This document shows, piece after piece, positions 36,986 to 49,370 of a stretch of 64,000 bases of DNA. Source of the DNA: an uncultured Prevotella sp. (GTDB taxonomy: Bacteria > Bacteroidota > Bacteroidia > Bacteroidales > Bacteroidaceae); the NCBI GenBank assembly GCA_946188165.1, contig CAMHTW010000006.1:1-64000 (forward strand), in the 5' to 3' direction. Position 1 is the first letter of the stretch. Every line of letters starts with the position of its first letter. The position numbers were made by a program, and so were the translations under genes. A model generated the notes under the pieces. The model did no database searches. It was not told the origin of the DNA and saw only the letters and a program-made list of their open reading frames with translations.

Positions 36986-38107
36986 TTATTGAATGATAAA
37001 AATTCTTCCGTTTCGGACGTAGAGTCCCTTGCGTGGGTGTGCCGTCTTTTGCCCAAGCAGATTGTAATACGAAGCATTGGGTGACGACAACGTCTTCATG
37101 TCACGTACGCCGGTCGTGCTGTCCTTGACACGCTGGACGGAAGTGTCAAGATGCAGGTCCTCGGCACCTAACAGCTCCGTTGATGTCTCGCCAATCCATC
37201 CACACTGCTGATTCACAGCGGTATAGACACGAACGAAATCAACAAAATCAATCGTCACTGGCTGACGGCTCACTACCTCGACGGCATTGTCGAAGTCGAA
37301 GCTGCCATTCTCAGCCACAGTATTAGGCTTGTTATCGACATAACCCCATGCCAATGGTTGTAATATCCAGTTCTCTTTAGGATACACCAGCGTATTGTAT
37401 CCATTCCGAGGCAGTAACGTCTGCGGTCCGAACGTCATCGTATCGTCATTGACCCACATCGGATAATACGTCTGGGCATGGTATCGGTTTTTGCTGACAT
37501 AGCCACTCTGGCCCTGATTATCAGTCCAAGGGACATACTGCTCTATTGTAATATCCTTGGAAATCGCACTGGTTTTGCCGTCAGCCTGCTCGGTGGTGGG
37601 GCGTTGATAAGTGATGGTATAGCCATAGACGACCTTACCCACGCTGTCAGCATCGGCACTGCCTTTCAGCTCATACCACGTATCGTCAGGAAGTCCGTTT
37701 CCATTCTCGTCTTTCGACACCATAACGATACCTGGTTCGCTATTGCCTTCGAAGTTAGAATTTCCCAGTATCAAGACGTCAGCCTGACCCTGCACGTTAG
37801 CAATGGAATGGTCGAAATGAAAGGTAATATACCCGCCATATCCGCCCAGGCACACCATATCGCGCTGATTATTGGCCAGCGACTCAGTACATTTCTGTGC
37901 CATACGTGCAGCATCGTCGCCCTGTTCGTATTTCGGCATCATGTTGACAAACTGTCCGGGGGCTGGGCGATACTCATCGACAGCCACAATATATGGCGTA
38001 TGCTGCGTGACGTTATCCAACCGCTGAGCTTGCAGACCGATTGACAGCCAGAAGCCCCAACCTATCAAATAGATTTTCTTCATCATATCATATCTTTTAT
38101 CTTTCAT
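36986..38107 (-). CDS. Exported surface protein of the B12 operon with C-terminal sorting-like tail
   Basis: Function unproven. Signal peptide (MKKIYLIGWGFWLSIGLQAQ, beginning at internal Met 9), a body with YIVAVDEYRPAPGQFVN, CLGGYGGYITFHFDHSI, LILGNSNFEGNSEPGIVMVS and DENGNGLPDDTWYELKGS, resembling PKD/cell-surface proteins found beside BtuB/BtuG. It ends YNLLGQKTAHPRKGLYVRNG plus six residues, a tail like type IX secretion or Bacteroidota C-terminal sorting domains. The start at 38107 overlaps btuG by 4 bp (ATGA). 373 residues; the 8 residues before Met 9 are encoded by stutter DNA. Confidence 0.72.
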   Translation of the reverse strand: MKDKRYDMMKKIYLIGWGFWLSIGLQAQRLDNVTQHTPYIVAVDEYRPAPGQFVNMMPKYEQGDDAARMAQKCTESLANNQRDMVCLGGYGGYITFHFDHSIANVQGQADVLILGNSNFEGNSEPGIVMVSKDENGNGLPDDTWYELKGSADADSVGKVVYGYTITYQRPTTEQADGKTSAISKDITIEQYVPWTDNQGQSGYVSKNRYHAQTYYPMWVNDDTMTFGPQTLLPRNGYNTLVYPKENWILQPLAWGYVDNKPNTVAENGSFDFDNAVEVVSRQPVTIDFVDFVRVYTAVNQQCGWIGETSTELLGAEDLHLDTSVQRVKDSTTGVRDMKTLSSPNASYYNLLGQKTAHPRKGLYVRNGRIFIIQ

Positions 38108-38123
38108 TTCTCATCTTTCATCA
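38081..38123 (-). repeat. ATGAAAGATGAGAA-type stutter at the btuG junction
   Basis: On the minus strand: ATGAAAGATGAGAA, ATGAAAGATAAAAG, ATATGATATGATGAAG in tandem. It encodes both the C-terminus of BtuG (MKDEK) and the N-terminus of the next protein (MKDKRYDMMKK), and the btuB start uses the same word (MKDE). Confidence 0.7.
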
Positions 38124-39270
38124 AGAACACCGCATGTCCAGGAATATCACCCGTACGCACCATATAATCGAACGAACCGTCTGCATTGAAATGGAGCAGA
38201 CTGCCACTCGACACAAAGTTTTTGGCATCCATCAGATAGAAATCATGATTCGTAGGATGCACGATGATGCCGTAGGGTTGCTCCATAAACCAATACGCGT
38301 CAGGAATCGCCAGATGAGTCGTTACAATCTCATGTGTACGGACATTGATAATACCTAACGATTGCTCGTAATTTGCCGTAGCGTAATTGAACTCTGCACC
38401 CAGATAATAGAGAGAGTCGCCAACGATACACATGTCCGAAACAGGCATATCCATTCTTCCTTTCAACTGCATCTGTCCGTTGTTATCGCTCTGCAACCAG
38501 CACAGGCCAGACGGGTTGTCATAATAATCCCCTCTGGTAGTTACCCATAACTGTCCGTACTTGTCAGCACGGCAACGATGCAGATTGACGGCTACGTCTA
38601 TCTGGCGCTCTTCGGTGAACGATTCGAGATTGACGACACTCACAGTCTGGTCATAATCAGGCACGCGGTAGCCACCACTATTAGCTACATACAACTTGCC
38701 TCCGACGACAGCCATCTCCTCTGGCTGATAGCCGACAACCACAGAGTCGACCTTCTGTAACGTCAGCGTATCTACCTTATACACCCTACCACGAGGTGCA
38801 TTACCATCTATGGCTACTGGACCTACATACGAACTGACGTATGCATAACCGCCATCGAACGTCACATAACGGCAGTTGGGAATGTCCACCTTGCCTATCT
38901 TGACGGCATCTGCAGCACGGCACACCTCTACTTTGTTCGAACAATTGATGACAAGCCACAGGCGCGAACCGTATATTTTGATGTCGTTGCCCACATCGCC
39001 CAACTCCTTGACTTCATTGGGATTACGCTCAGCGTAGATATTACGGTTATAATGGATGGTGCTGTCGTTACCTGACAGATCCAGGTAGTCAAGTGTGCAC
39101 TTGTTTGAGCCCATATTACCCTCATTCAGAATATACATACCTATTACCTCACTGGTCACAGCCTTCACGCCCGTATCCTCATCTTCTGCATAGATGATGG
39201 TATCGTCCGTACGACAGGCCGTCAGTAGCATCGACAGAGCTGTTATAATATATAATAGGTATAATCTCAT
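38104..39270 (-). CDS. btuG: BtuG-type cobalamin-binding surface lipoprotein
   Basis: Surface lipoprotein that captures cobalamin with very high affinity and caps the BtuB transporter in gut Bacteroidota. Lipobox LLTACRT; 388 residues with a seven-bladed propeller (YncE/DUF5074) look: MYILNEGNMGSNKCTLDYLDL, NPNEVKELGDVGNDIKIYGSRLWLVINCSNKVEV, YVTFDGGYAYVSSYVGP, GYQPEEMAVVGGKLYVANSG and QPYGIIVHPTNHDFYLMDA. Lies directly downstream of btuB with a 4-bp overlap, the conserved btuB-btuG order. Function from family and context. Confidence 0.87.
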   Translation of the reverse strand: MRLYLLYIITALSMLLTACRTDDTIIYAEDEDTGVKAVTSEVIGMYILNEGNMGSNKCTLDYLDLSGNDSTIHYNRNIYAERNPNEVKELGDVGNDIKIYGSRLWLVINCSNKVEVCRAADAVKIGKVDIPNCRYVTFDGGYAYVSSYVGPVAIDGNAPRGRVYKVDTLTLQKVDSVVVGYQPEEMAVVGGKLYVANSGGYRVPDYDQTVSVVNLESFTEERQIDVAVNLHRCRADKYGQLWVTTRGDYYDNPSGLCWLQSDNNGQMQLKGRMDMPVSDMCIVGDSLYYLGAEFNYATANYEQSLGIINVRTHEIVTTHLAIPDAYWFMEQPYGIIVHPTNHDFYLMDAKNFVSSGSLLHFNADGSFDYMVRTGDIPGHAVFLMKDEK

Positions 39271-41303
39271 ATCTTCACATCAAAGGTTAAACCGTAGTTA
39301 CGCTTAGGCATCGGATAGTTTAATATGACGTCATAGTCCTGCGAGAACACGTTGTTCACCTCCAGCATCACCCTCATCTCTAAACGCCTGACTCCAAACT
39401 GATATGACAACGACACGTCGCTGGTGTACCAGGGTTGCATGTAGTTGTACTTGATGTTCTCCTGCTGGTTATAACGCTCGCCGGCATAGATAAAACTGTA
39501 GTTCAAATCCCAGCCTTGATATTGTATATTCAGAATGGCTGAACCAGAATGCCAGGGAATGTAGGGAATCTGGTGGCGATAATACGAGTCAGCAGGATCA
39601 GTCACATCACGCGCCTGTTGCCACGTATATTGCACACGTCCTGTCACTAACAGTTTACGGACAGGAACGATAGTGGTCTCGGCCTCTACATCAATACCCT
39701 TGATATGCACACGCCCAAGGTTAAGCATGGTCCAACGGAACTGCTGTCCCTTAGGATAAGCTACTATCTTGTTGTGTACCGTATTGTAGTAGGCATCCGC
39801 CTGCACGTGAACATAGCGCAACAAACCATTTGAGAAATGCTTGTCGTAACTCAGTCCGACATTATACTGCAGGGCACTCTCTGGCTTCAGCAACGCATTG
39901 CCGATTTCTGTATAATAAAGGTCGTTGAACGTAGGCATGCGGAAACTTTTCTTGGCATAGGCACGGATGGAGAGATGGCGTGAAGCCAGCGGATAGACGT
40001 TGAAGAACACGGCAGGCGTCCACTCCGTCATGGCATCCTTGCTCTGACCACTGGTGCGGTCTTTTACCGACGTCATCAGCAACGAAGCTTGAAGCTTGAA
40101 GCGTTCGAAGTTTACAGCCGATGCAAATGCCAGATAATGACTCCAACGTTGCGGATTCACGAACTGACGCATGTCGGCATCCAACTTATTCCAGCGCAGG
40201 TCATAGCTCAGCGAAGCACTCCACCAAGGCAACAGCTCGTAGACGTTCGACGTCGAGAATAGCAACTCCTGCTGACGATAGGTATTATCCACCATCAACT
40301 GCGTGGTGTCACGATTCACGTAACGGGTTTGATAGTAGGCGTATTTGGCCACAGCCTGTGTTGTAAACTTCGGTGTCAGCTGTTGTTGCCAGCGTCCCTG
40401 CACAAAAGTGTTATGGTCCCATTGGCGTTCGCCTCGGCGCCACACATTATTGACGATAGCGCCAGGGATGCCACGTTCAGAATGATAGGTGTAAACCTTC
40501 AGTTTCCAGAAGCCGTCGTCCAACATACCATGCAGGTTCCCCTCGGCACGAAATGCCCAGATGTCGCCATTCTGACGGGTAGCCGTCGTATCATAAGCCA
40601 CCGTACCATCCTGACGTTTGCGAAGATAGCGGAACTCATATTTGCCCGATGACGACAAGCCTTCTGCCGACAGCGAAGAACTGACCTTCGAGGACAGTTT
40701 CTGTTCCCATAGGGCAGACAACTTAAAGAGGTCGCTGGAACCATACTTACCCTTAATCCGCAAGTTATATGAACGACCATCGCTAAAACGAGGTGCACGT
40801 GTGCGGATATACACCGCACCAGCATGACCAAAATCACTGGCAGGTTGTAGCAGCGCACTCTTCTGACCATTAAACAGGGTTATCTCCTCAACATTGTCCA
40901 ATGAGAACTGGGCAAGGTCTATCTGACCATTCTGCGCATTTCCGAGTTCAACACCATCGTACGAAATACCCAGATGGTTGGTACCCATGGAACGGATATT
41001 CACCGTCTTGATGCCTCCAACACCGCCATAGTCCTTCAGCTGAAGCCCGGAGAAATAACGCAGCGCATCAGCCACAGAGTGAGCACTCAACTTCTCCAGT
41101 TGCTGGCCGCCAAGCGTTTGCGACGGTATCACCTCTTTGTGATTATAGCGTGCCGTAACAATGACCTCGTCCACATACTGGATGCTGTCGAAACGACTGT
41201 GCTGTGCATAAGATGTAAGAAGTGAAAAATGAAAAGATAAAAATAGCAGCATCCGCTTGTTCAGAGGATGTGTCAGCCATTGATATAATATCTCATCTTT
41301 CAT
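39267..41303 (-). CDS. btuB: TonB-dependent cobalamin receptor BtuB
   Basis: Outer-membrane energised transporter for vitamin B12. 678 residues: signal region (MLLFLSFHFSLLTSYAQ after a 17-residue N-extension), TonB box-like VDEVIVTARYN, plug domain (LSAHSVADALRYFSGLQLKDYGGVGGIKTVNIRSMG) and a 22-strand barrel ending LNYPMPKRNYGLTFDVKI. The start is the ATG at 41303; Met 18 (41252) is an alternative but lacks positive charges before the hydrophobic core. The gene is first in a minus-strand operon behind a cobalamin riboswitch, which supports the substrate call. Confidence 0.9.
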   Translation of the reverse strand: MKDEILYQWLTHPLNKRMLLFLSFHFSLLTSYAQHSRFDSIQYVDEVIVTARYNHKEVIPSQTLGGQQLEKLSAHSVADALRYFSGLQLKDYGGVGGIKTVNIRSMGTNHLGISYDGVELGNAQNGQIDLAQFSLDNVEEITLFNGQKSALLQPASDFGHAGAVYIRTRAPRFSDGRSYNLRIKGKYGSSDLFKLSALWEQKLSSKVSSSLSAEGLSSSGKYEFRYLRKRQDGTVAYDTTATRQNGDIWAFRAEGNLHGMLDDGFWKLKVYTYHSERGIPGAIVNNVWRRGERQWDHNTFVQGRWQQQLTPKFTTQAVAKYAYYQTRYVNRDTTQLMVDNTYRQQELLFSTSNVYELLPWWSASLSYDLRWNKLDADMRQFVNPQRWSHYLAFASAVNFERFKLQASLLMTSVKDRTSGQSKDAMTEWTPAVFFNVYPLASRHLSIRAYAKKSFRMPTFNDLYYTEIGNALLKPESALQYNVGLSYDKHFSNGLLRYVHVQADAYYNTVHNKIVAYPKGQQFRWTMLNLGRVHIKGIDVEAETTIVPVRKLLVTGRVQYTWQQARDVTDPADSYYRHQIPYIPWHSGSAILNIQYQGWDLNYSFIYAGERYNQQENIKYNYMQPWYTSDVSLSYQFGVRRLEMRVMLEVNNVFSQDYDVILNYPMPKRNYGLTFDVKI

Positions 41304-41318
41304 CTTATAATCATTACA
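41205..41318 (-). repeat. Stutter DNA at the btuB start and signal peptide
   Basis: Before the start the plus strand reads TCTCATCTTTCATCTTATAA; in the signal peptide it reads as A-rich GTGAAAAATGAAAAGATAAA. The hydrophobic core LLFLSFHFSLLTSYA is thus encoded by spacer-like sequence. Confidence 0.5.
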
Positions 41319-41342
41319 TTTTTAATAAGATTCTCTGAAAAT

Positions 41343-41375
41343 GGGAGACCACATGTCTCACGACATAAGTCTCCC
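41343..41375 (-). promoter_or_regulatory. Stem-loop between the B12 riboswitch and btuB
   Basis: Arms GGGAGAC and GTCTCCC with an inner ATGTC/GACAT pairing. It lies about 40 nt before the btuB ATG with no long U run, so it may be part of the expression platform acting on translation, not a plain terminator. Confidence 0.5.
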
Positions 41376-41446
41376 GACTTATATAATAATACACGTATTG
41401 CCGACTCCGGCCTAACCCCAGAGGCCTCGAAGTACGGACTTAGATA

Positions 41447-41588
41447 CAACAGGCAGGTCTTCTGACTTACAGCCAGGGTGAACGTCTTCCCAAGAATATC
41501 AGTGACTTACAGTGTTCACCCCACTTAATAACTGCTTACAGCTGCGGGACAGTTGAGGACTCACACCTCATTCCCTTTTCCTGTTGCG
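41447..41588 (-). promoter_or_regulatory. Cobalamin (AdoCbl-class) riboswitch
   Basis: On the minus strand the conserved blocks occur in order: P1 5' arm CAACAGG, GGGAATGAGGTG, GAGTCCTCAACTGTCCCGC, AGCTGTAAG, GTCACTG, TTGGGAAG and the B12 box AAGTCAGAAGACCTGCC, closed by the P1 3' arm CCTGTTG. It precedes btuB and should switch the whole uptake operon off when cobalamin is plentiful. It lies between the uptake operon and the divergent metH. Confidence 0.95.
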
Positions 41589-41592
41589 CTTG

Positions 41593-41624
41593 CAAAGGTA
41601 ATGTAAATCGAGCGAAAAACCAAA
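41593..41624 (-). promoter_or_regulatory. Promoter of the riboswitch-btuB operon
   Basis: TTTG (41624-41621), 20 nt, TACCTTTG (41600-41593) on the minus strand, just upstream of the riboswitch 5' end. Confidence 0.8.
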
Positions 41625-41664
41625 AGAAAGACAAGAATTTCTTGGTATTTCCCACTTTTTTTAT

Positions 41665-41672
41665 TACTTTTG
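41665..41672 (+). promoter_or_regulatory. -7 element for metH
   Basis: TACTTTTG, 22 bp before the metH ATG, with TTGG at 41642-41645 as an imperfect -33 element. The leader would be under 20 nt, with no room for a riboswitch. Confidence 0.55.
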
Positions 41673-41693
41673 CACGGCAAAAACTAAGTTACA

Positions 41694-45266
<3,573 letters not shown>

Positions 45267-45297
45267 TAACGACAAAACGAAATATCGATAAAAGAAC

Positions 45298-46254
45298 ATG
45301 AAAGTAATAGACATCCTGAATAGTTCTAAACAACCGTTTGCCAGTTTCGAGTTGGTACCACCTCTGAAGGGCAGCGATGTTACCCGACTCTACGACAGCA
45401 TTGAACCTTTGATGGAGTTTGCGCCACCGTTTATCAACGTTACATGCCATCGCGACGAAGTGGAATATGTGCCAAACAGTAATGGTACATACACGAAGAT
45501 GACTTTGGCCAAACGTCCAAGCACCATTGCCATCGTGGCAGCCATTATGCGCCGTTATCCGCAACTGGAGATTGTGCCACACGTCATTTGTGGCGGTGCG
45601 TCACGCAGTAAAGTTGAAAGTGAACTGCTTGACCTGCACTTTTTGGGTATTCAGAACGTAGTCGCTCTCCGTGGTGATGCCCTACCGGGACAGCGTTTCT
45701 TCATTCCCGAGCCCGATGGTTTTAGTCACAGTTCAGAACTGGTGGGAATGATTCACAACCTGAATCAGGGACAGTATCTTGACCCCACAGTAAAGAATGG
45801 TCTTTCAACAAATTTCTGCGTGGGTGTGGCAGCCTATCCCGAAAAACACTACGAAGCAGCCAACCTCGATACAGACATCAATAATCTGAAGCAGAAGGTG
45901 AAGGCTGGTGCCGACTACATCGTCACACAAATGTTCTTCGACAACGACCAGTATTACCGTTTTGTCGATAAGGTACGCAATGCGGGTATCAGCGTACCCG
46001 TCATTCCTGGATTGAAGCCGATTTCCAGTCAGCGACAGATTGATTTGTTGCCACGTTCTTTCCATATTGACATTCCGCAGACGCTGGTAAGCGAACTCAA
46101 CAAGGCCAAGACTGCTGACGCAGCCTATCAGATCGGTATTGAATGGGCTATTGAGCAAAGCCGTGACCTGTTGGCACACGGTGCTCCTGCCATTCATTAT
46201 TATACAATGGCTAAGACGGACAATGTTCGGAAGATTGTAAAGGCCGTCTTTTAA
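45298..46254 (+). CDS. metF: Methylenetetrahydrofolate reductase
   Basis: Flavoprotein that reduces 5,10-methylene-THF to 5-methyl-THF, the methyl donor for MetH. 318 residues. Visible family features: PFASFELVPPLKGSD near the start (catalytic Glu), INVTCHRDE, VPHVICGGASRSKVES, NVVALRGDA, GVAAYPEKHYEA, DYIVTQMFFDNDQYYRFVD and VIPGLKPIS. Follows metH with a 31-bp gap on the same strand, so the two steps of methyl supply for methionine are probably co-expressed. Confidence 0.95.
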   Translation: MKVIDILNSSKQPFASFELVPPLKGSDVTRLYDSIEPLMEFAPPFINVTCHRDEVEYVPNSNGTYTKMTLAKRPSTIAIVAAIMRRYPQLEIVPHVICGGASRSKVESELLDLHFLGIQNVVALRGDALPGQRFFIPEPDGFSHSSELVGMIHNLNQGQYLDPTVKNGLSTNFCVGVAAYPEKHYEAANLDTDINNLKQKVKAGADYIVTQMFFDNDQYYRFVDKVRNAGISVPVIPGLKPISSQRQIDLLPRSFHIDIPQTLVSELNKAKTADAAYQIGIEWAIEQSRDLLAHGAPAIHYYTMAKTDNVRKIVKAVF

Positions 46255-46293
46255 TTGATTTATCTGCAAAGGCGCAAAAAAGAGTTTGAAAGT

Positions 46294-46324
46294 TTTGGTA
46301 GTTCAAATTTTATTTGTACCTTTG
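46294..46324 (+). promoter_or_regulatory. rho promoter
   Basis: TTTG (46294-46297), 19 nt, TACCTTTG (46317-46324), full consensus. The roughly 100-nt leader contains a small hairpin (CTCCA 46348-46352, TGGAG 46359-46363) followed by a T-rich tract up to 46387, which could be a control point. Confidence 0.8.
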
Positions 46325-46428
46325 CAGACGAATTTCCGAAAACATGACTCCACAATGATGGAGCATTCTTTCCAGAGTTTTCTTTTTTAAATCAAAAAAT
46401 ATCATTCAAATCACTGTATATACTCACT

Positions 46429-48375
46429 ATGTACACAAAGGAAGAATTAGAAAAACTGCCTATCCCCGAATTAATGGAGATAGCAGCAGAATTAGGCATT
46501 AAAGTGTCGCAGAATGACGAGTTGGAAAATGTCATATACGCCATTCTCGACAAAGCTGCTGAGAACTCGGCTGCAGGTGTTTCCACGCCCAAGCGCAAGC
46601 GCACGCGTATTACAAAAGATAATAGTAAGGTTTATACCGTCAACGGAACAGACGCCGAAAACCTTGATACAAAAGCAACCAAAAAGGTTAAGAAGCCCTC
46701 ACTCGACTCACTGTTTGCCGAGCAGGAAGCTGCTGAGCAGGCTGCTGCAGAGAGTGCAAAGGCAGAAGTAAAAGAGGAAGTAGAAAAGCCCGCACCCAAG
46801 AAACGTGGTCGCAAGTCTAAGAAAGAGTTGGAGGCTATTGCTGCTGAAGAGGCTGCAAAAGCTGCAAAAGCACAGGAACCACAGGCTACAGAAACCGCCC
46901 TCGAATTCAAGGAACAGGAGGCACCTGCAGAGCAAACCGACATCATTCCAGAGGCTGCACAGGTTGCTGACGATTCGCAAGTAAACGAAGAAATGCTAAA
47001 CCAGCTTCAGGAAAAAATGGTTATGCGCAACCAGGTTGAAAGCGAAGAGTTGAGAGATGATATTGGTGAGAGCGTTTGGGAAGGTGATCCTGGCGATGGT
47101 ACCGATTTCATTGTAAAGGTTGACCTGCCTATTGAAGACGAAGCCGCCATCCCCACCCTCGACATGTTCGATCGTCCCATGACGCAACAGCCTGCCACTG
47201 AGCCCATCATGCCAGTGGACCGTACAATGGGCCGAAGCAATGAAATCTTTGACTTCGAGGACCTGATTACGGGTAATGGTGTCCTTGAGGTATTACAAGA
47301 CGGTTACGGTTTCCTGCGTTCAAGCGACTATAACTATCTGTCATCGCCGGACGACATCTACGTATCTCCTCAGCAAATTAAGAAGTATTCGCTGAAGACT
47401 GGTGACGTAGTAGAATGCACTGTTCGCCCACCGCACGACAACGAGAAGTATTTCGCCATGTGCAATGTCAATGCCATCAACGGACGTCAGCCTAATGAAG
47501 TGCGTAACCGTGTGGCTTTCGAACATTTGACGCCACTGTTCCCAGAGGAGAAGTTCAAACTTTGTGGCGATAAGGCTACCACTAATCCTTCAGTACGTAT
47601 TGTTGACCTTTTCGCTCCTATCGGTAAAGGTCAGCGTGCACTCATCGTAGCCCAGCCAAAGACTGGTAAGACCATCCTGATGAAGGATATTGCCAACGCC
47701 ATTGCAGCCAACCATCCTGAGGCATACATCATGATGCTGCTCATAGACGAGCGTCCAGAAGAGGTAACGGATATGGCCCGCACGGTAAATGCCGAAGTGA
47801 TTGCATCAACCTTTGACGAGCCTGCTGACCGTCACGTAAAGATTGCAGGTATTGTCTTGGAGAAGGCTAAGCGTATGGTGGAATGCGGACACGATGTTGT
47901 CATCTTCCTCGACTCTATCACACGTCTGGCCCGTGCCTATAATACCGTCAGTCCGGCATCTGGTAAGGTGCTGACGGGTGGTGTCGACGCCAATGCACTA
48001 CAGAAGCCCAAGCGTTTCTTTGGTGCAGCCCGTAACATTGAAGGAGGCGGTTCGCTGACCATTATCGCTACAGCACTTGTGGATACTGGTTCAAAGATGG
48101 ACGAGGTGATTTTCGAAGAGTTCAAGGGTACAGGTAACTCCGAAATACAGCTTGACCGCATGCTCTCTAACAAGCGTGTGTTCCCTGCCCTCAACCTGGT
48201 ACAGTCTTCTACTCGTCGCGATGATCTGCTGCAGGATCAGACCACGCTGAACCGCATGTGGATTATGCGCAAGTATATTGCAGAGATGAACCCCATCGAA
48301 GCAATGAATACTGTTCGCGACCGTTTGGTTCAGACCCACTCGAACGAAGAATTCCTCCTGTCCATGAACGGGTAA
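46429..48375 (+). CDS. rho: Transcription termination factor Rho with large N-terminal insertion
   Basis: Hexameric RNA helicase that ends transcription. 648 residues, about 230 more than E. coli Rho. Order: Rho N-terminal helical domain ([23 protein letters not shown]), then a long charged, Ala/Glu/Lys-rich segment (about 45-270, including [30 protein letters not shown]), the cold-shock RNA-binding domain ([21 protein letters not shown]), Walker [37 protein letters not shown] and the R-loop [11 protein letters not shown]. Such insertions are known in Bacteroidota Rho and may bind RNA or phase separate. Ends at a bidirectional terminator. Confidence 0.95.
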   Translation: MYTKEELEKLPIPELMEIAAELGIKVSQNDELENVIYAILDKAAENSAAGVSTPKRKRTRITKDNSKVYTVNGTDAENLDTKATKKVKKPSLDSLFAEQEAAEQAAAESAKAEVKEEVEKPAPKKRGRKSKKELEAIAAEEAAKAAKAQEPQATETALEFKEQEAPAEQTDIIPEAAQVADDSQVNEEMLNQLQEKMVMRNQVESEELRDDIGESVWEGDPGDGTDFIVKVDLPIEDEAAIPTLDMFDRPMTQQPATEPIMPVDRTMGRSNEIFDFEDLITGNGVLEVLQDGYGFLRSSDYNYLSSPDDIYVSPQQIKKYSLKTGDVVECTVRPPHDNEKYFAMCNVNAINGRQPNEVRNRVAFEHLTPLFPEEKFKLCGDKATTNPSVRIVDLFAPIGKGQRALIVAQPKTGKTILMKDIANAIAANHPEAYIMMLLIDERPEEVTDMARTVNAEVIASTFDEPADRHVKIAGIVLEKAKRMVECGHDVVIFLDSITRLARAYNTVSPASGKVLTGGVDANALQKPKRFFGAARNIEGGGSLTIIATALVDTGSKMDEVIFEEFKGTGNSEIQLDRMLSNKRVFPALNLVQSSTRRDDLLQDQTTLNRMWIMRKYIAEMNPIEAMNTVRDRLVQTHSNEEFLLSMNG

Positions 48376-48385
48376 GGCAACCTAC

Positions 48386-48444
48386 AAATAGTCCGGCATT
48401 ATTATACTATACTTCCGGAATAAATGAAAATAGTCCAGCATTAT
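48386..48444. repeat. Direct repeat AAATAGTCCnGCATTAT, 42 bp apart
   Basis: Copies at 48386-48402 and 48428-48444 differ at one base. The second forms the left arm of the terminator; the first can pair alternatively through TCCGG/CCGGA. Confidence 0.65.
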
Positions 48445-48470
48445 CTCCTGATAATGAAGGACTATTTTTA
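48428..48470. terminator. Bidirectional terminator between rho and the GH25 gene
   Basis: Arms AAATAGTCC-n-GCATTATC and GATAATG-n-AGGACTATTT with a TCCT loop, T-run on the plus side and A-run on the other, fitting two convergent genes. Confidence 0.88.
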
Positions 48471-48473
48471 TAT

Positions 48474-49367
48474 TCAGTCGCTATAGGCATCCTCGCCTAT
48501 CTGTTCGCGAGCTCCGATAGTCATTTTACGGAGATCGTACATTGAGCCATTGTAGATGTTGAAGTCAACATTACCCTTGATGCCAGGCAAACGTCCAACA
48601 TCTGTATGCTGCCAAAATTTCCATTTGCCCTGATACTCCACAGAGTCTACATAGTAATGGGCTATCCAATAAGGATAGTCGTCAAAGACAGGATCACTCA
48701 AGTATTGCGTCTTAAATTTATAATAAGTATAGATGATGGGCTTTACACCATAGTGTTGTTCAACGATATCAAGCCATTGCAAGACGCTTTGCTTGAATTC
48801 CTCGTCGGTTTGGTTCTTAGGTTTATGCTCAACATCAAGCACAGGAGGCAGGTCGCCATTCTCAAGTTTGACTTTGCGAATAAAGAAAGCGGCTTGCGGC
48901 TTGGCTGATGAATGAACGCTATAAAAATGGTAGGCACCACGTGTAAAACCGTATTCGCGAGCCTGATAGAAATTATCTTCGAATTTCGGGTCAACGCGCG
49001 TTGCACCTTCAGTAGCCTTAATCATGACAAAACGCACAGGAAACTTGTCAATCATTCCATGATCCTTAAGTTCCTGCCAGTTAATATTGCCTTGGTGGTG
49101 TGAGATGTCTATGCCATGTATTTCGTATCCTTCTGGATAGCTGATATCACCATAGAGGGCACGCCAACGGAAACCGAACGGACTGACAAAGATATAATAA
49201 AAGAAGAACACATAAGCGGCCACCACCAAACATCCGCCCAGCCACCAAGCCCACCCAGGCATGTGCTGCAACAGACGAATAAAGACATTCGGACGCCTAT
49301 GTTGCACAATGCTTCTTCGGCGTCCGGATGTCGGTTTACTTTTATGTTGGTCCTTCTTCTGAGGCAT
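48474..49367 (-). CDS. Membrane-anchored GH25 muramidase
   Basis: Probable cell-wall hydrolase. 297 residues: basic cytoplasmic N-terminus (KKDQHKSKPTSGRRRS), one transmembrane helix (WAWWLGGCLVVAAYVFFFYYIFV, about 57-80), then a GH25 barrel: IHGIDISHHQGNINW, VMIKATEG, GAYHFYSVHSSAKPQAAFF, VLDVEHK, IYTYYKFK and DFNIYNGS. The catalytic Asp and Asp-x-Glu are present. It is shorter than the MORN-containing paralogue at 16160-17566 and lacks the repeats. Stops next to the bidirectional terminator and starts 4 bp after the PPi-PFK stop on the same strand, so it is probably read through from pfp. Confidence 0.87.
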   Translation of the reverse strand: MPQKKDQHKSKPTSGRRRSIVQHRRPNVFIRLLQHMPGWAWWLGGCLVVAAYVFFFYYIFVSPFGFRWRALYGDISYPEGYEIHGIDISHHQGNINWQELKDHGMIDKFPVRFVMIKATEGATRVDPKFEDNFYQAREYGFTRGAYHFYSVHSSAKPQAAFFIRKVKLENGDLPPVLDVEHKPKNQTDEEFKQSVLQWLDIVEQHYGVKPIIYTYYKFKTQYLSDPVFDDYPYWIAHYYVDSVEYQGKWKFWQHTDVGRLPGIKGNVDFNIYNGSMYDLRKMTIGAREQIGEDAYSD

Positions 49368-49370
49368 TAA

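Noticed and set aside
35416..38044. Plus-strand frames (191, 117 and 188 codons) opposite the B12 operon
   Set aside because: Shadows of secure minus-strand genes without start signals or domains.
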